Below, in pieces: positions 6,984-7,647 of a stretch of 7,647 nt of DNA; positions within the stretch are counted from its first letter, which is position 1, and every line of letters starts with the position of its first letter. This stretch comes from an uncultured Desulfovibrio sp. (GTDB lineage Bacteria > Desulfobacterota > Desulfovibrionia > Desulfovibrionales > Desulfovibrionaceae). The notes beneath the pieces are model-generated. The model saw only the letters and a list, made by a program, of their open reading frames with translations. It had not been told where the DNA came from and did not search any database. The DNA is taken from contig URHE01000084.1 in NCBI GenBank assembly GCA_900547595.1, positions 1-7,647 on the forward strand. The letters are read 5' to 3'. The position numbers and the translations under genes are program-made.

Positions 6984-7647
6984 AGCCAGCCCTCGCGGCG
7001 GTAGCCCTCCACGGCTTCGGCCATGCCCGCCTCCAGATCCATGCGCGGCGCATAGCCGAGCTCGTTCATGATGCGTCCGGCGTCGCAGAGCCAGCCGGGG
7101 GCCCGCGCCTCGCGGTATTTGTCAAGATTCCAGTTGGGCGCGCGCCGGAGCGCCGGAAGTATCCCCCGGCGCGCGAGCCATGCGGCGCAGAGCCCCGCGC
7201 CGCTGCCCAGGGCGGCGGTGACGCCCATGACGGCGAGTGGCAGATGCAGGACGCGCACGCGCTCCCGCCCGAGGGCCCGGCCCATGGCCCGGCAGAAGCC
7301 GTCCATGTCGTGCCGGGCGCCGTCGCTGAGGAAATAGGCGCCGGAAGCCGCGGGGCCGCAGGCGCGGAGGATGCCCTGCGCCGCGTCATCGGCATGGACC
7401 ACGGAAACGGGAAAGCGGCGAAAGGCGCCGGGGCTCACGGCCACGCCCCGGGCCACGCCCCTGAATACCGGAAGCAGCCCCCGGTCGCCGGAGCCGTAGA
7501 TGATGGGCGGCCGCAGGATGACGAGCCGGGAACCCAGCGCGCGGCCCAGAATCTCTTCCGCCAGCAGTTTGGACCAGCCATAGGCCGAGACCGGGCGGCA
7601 GGGAAGCTCCGGGGCGCCGGGCGCGCCGGGCGCCCGGGCCGGGTCCG
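6980..7647 (-). CDS. NAD-dependent epimerase/dehydratase (extended SDR), N-terminus beyond window
   Basis: The frame stays open from the stop at 6980-6982 to the right edge, giving at least 221 residues. A valine (GTG) codon at 7456 that could pass for a start is internal. The catalytic YxxxK of extended short-chain dehydrogenases is at about 7568-7582 (YGWSK, with K encoded at 7568-7570), followed by the usual ILRPPIIYGSGDRG segment and the family's VVHADDAAQGI segment. The Rossmann GxxGxxG loop must lie to the right of the window. Members act on nucleotide sugars, steroid-like substrates or lipids, so substrate cannot be told from this part. The stop overlaps the ABC-F GTG, placing it at the head of the operon as far as visible. 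A Pro-Gly-Ala run lies just before the YxxxK region. Confidence 0.87.
   Translation of the reverse strand, partial: DPARAPGAPGAPELPCRPVSAYGWSKLLAEEILGRALGSRLVILRPPIIYGSGDRGLLPVFRGVARGVAVSPGAFRRFPVSVVHADDAAQGILRACGPAASGAYFLSDGARHDMDGFCRAMGRALGRERVRVLHLPLAVMGVTAALGSGAGLCAAWLARRGILPALRRAPNWNLDKYREARAPGWLCDAGRIMNELGYAPRMDLEAGMAEAVEGYRREGWL

Noticed and set aside
5109..7004. Open frame of 631 codons on the + strand opposite the ABC-F gene
   Set aside because: It is the antisense shadow of a GC-rich gene whose codon bias removes stops on the other strand. Its translation has no recognisable domain, whereas the - strand shows complete ABC-F motifs.
6980..7456. A 158-residue gene starting at 7456 on the - strand
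   Set aside because: The frame is open far upstream and includes the SDR YxxxK motif, so the codon at 7456 is internal and the gene runs off the window.
7610..7640. GC-rich Gly-Ala-Pro coding repeats near the right edge as a possible structured element
   Set aside because: Only about three imperfect units are present in ordinary GC-rich coding sequence, too little to call a repeat array.

Overview
The window is GC-rich bacterial chromosome interrupted by an AT-rich patch of about 2.1 kb (roughly 1892-4000). The gene set (a thiG-thiH-thiF thiamine cluster with a short 'family 2' ThiF, a bacteriohemerythrin, an IS481-type element) fits an anaerobe such as a Desulfovibrio-like member of the Desulfobacterota. 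That placement is inference from gene content and composition, with no marker gene in view.

Left block (1-1891, + strand): the last 30 codons of thiG, then thiH (2-iminoacetate synthase) and thiF (ThiS adenylyltransferase), overlapping by ATGA. Together these make the thiazole half of thiamine: ThiF activates ThiS for sulfur loading, ThiH makes dehydroglycine from tyrosine, and ThiG builds the ring.

Middle block (1892-4000, AT-rich): a complete-length but dead IS481-family insertion sequence (1932-2926). Its inverted ends and a CTAG-type target site are still visible, and its transposase gene carries four frameshifts. Next, on the - strand, is an AT-rich FkbM-family methyltransferase (2936-3991). 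Its 5' coding end contains an uninterrupted 35-base GA/CT dinucleotide tract. At the present tract length the gene is open. Adding or removing one 2-base unit gives a stop within 10 codons of the tract, so the gene has the structure of a phase-variable (contingency) locus. It starts 13 bases after the hemerythrin stop codon, so it appears to ride on the operon to its right.

Right block (4005-7647, - strand, read right to left): a partial NAD-dependent epimerase/dehydratase, an ABC-F ATPase, a Nudix (MutT-like) hydrolase and a bacteriohemerythrin. Start and stop codons overlap at every junction (4, 3 and 11 bases), which indicates one translationally coupled operon with the switchable methyltransferase as its last gene. 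The thiamine operon and this operon converge on the AT-rich patch.

The point most worth following is the GA-repeat switch on the methyltransferase.
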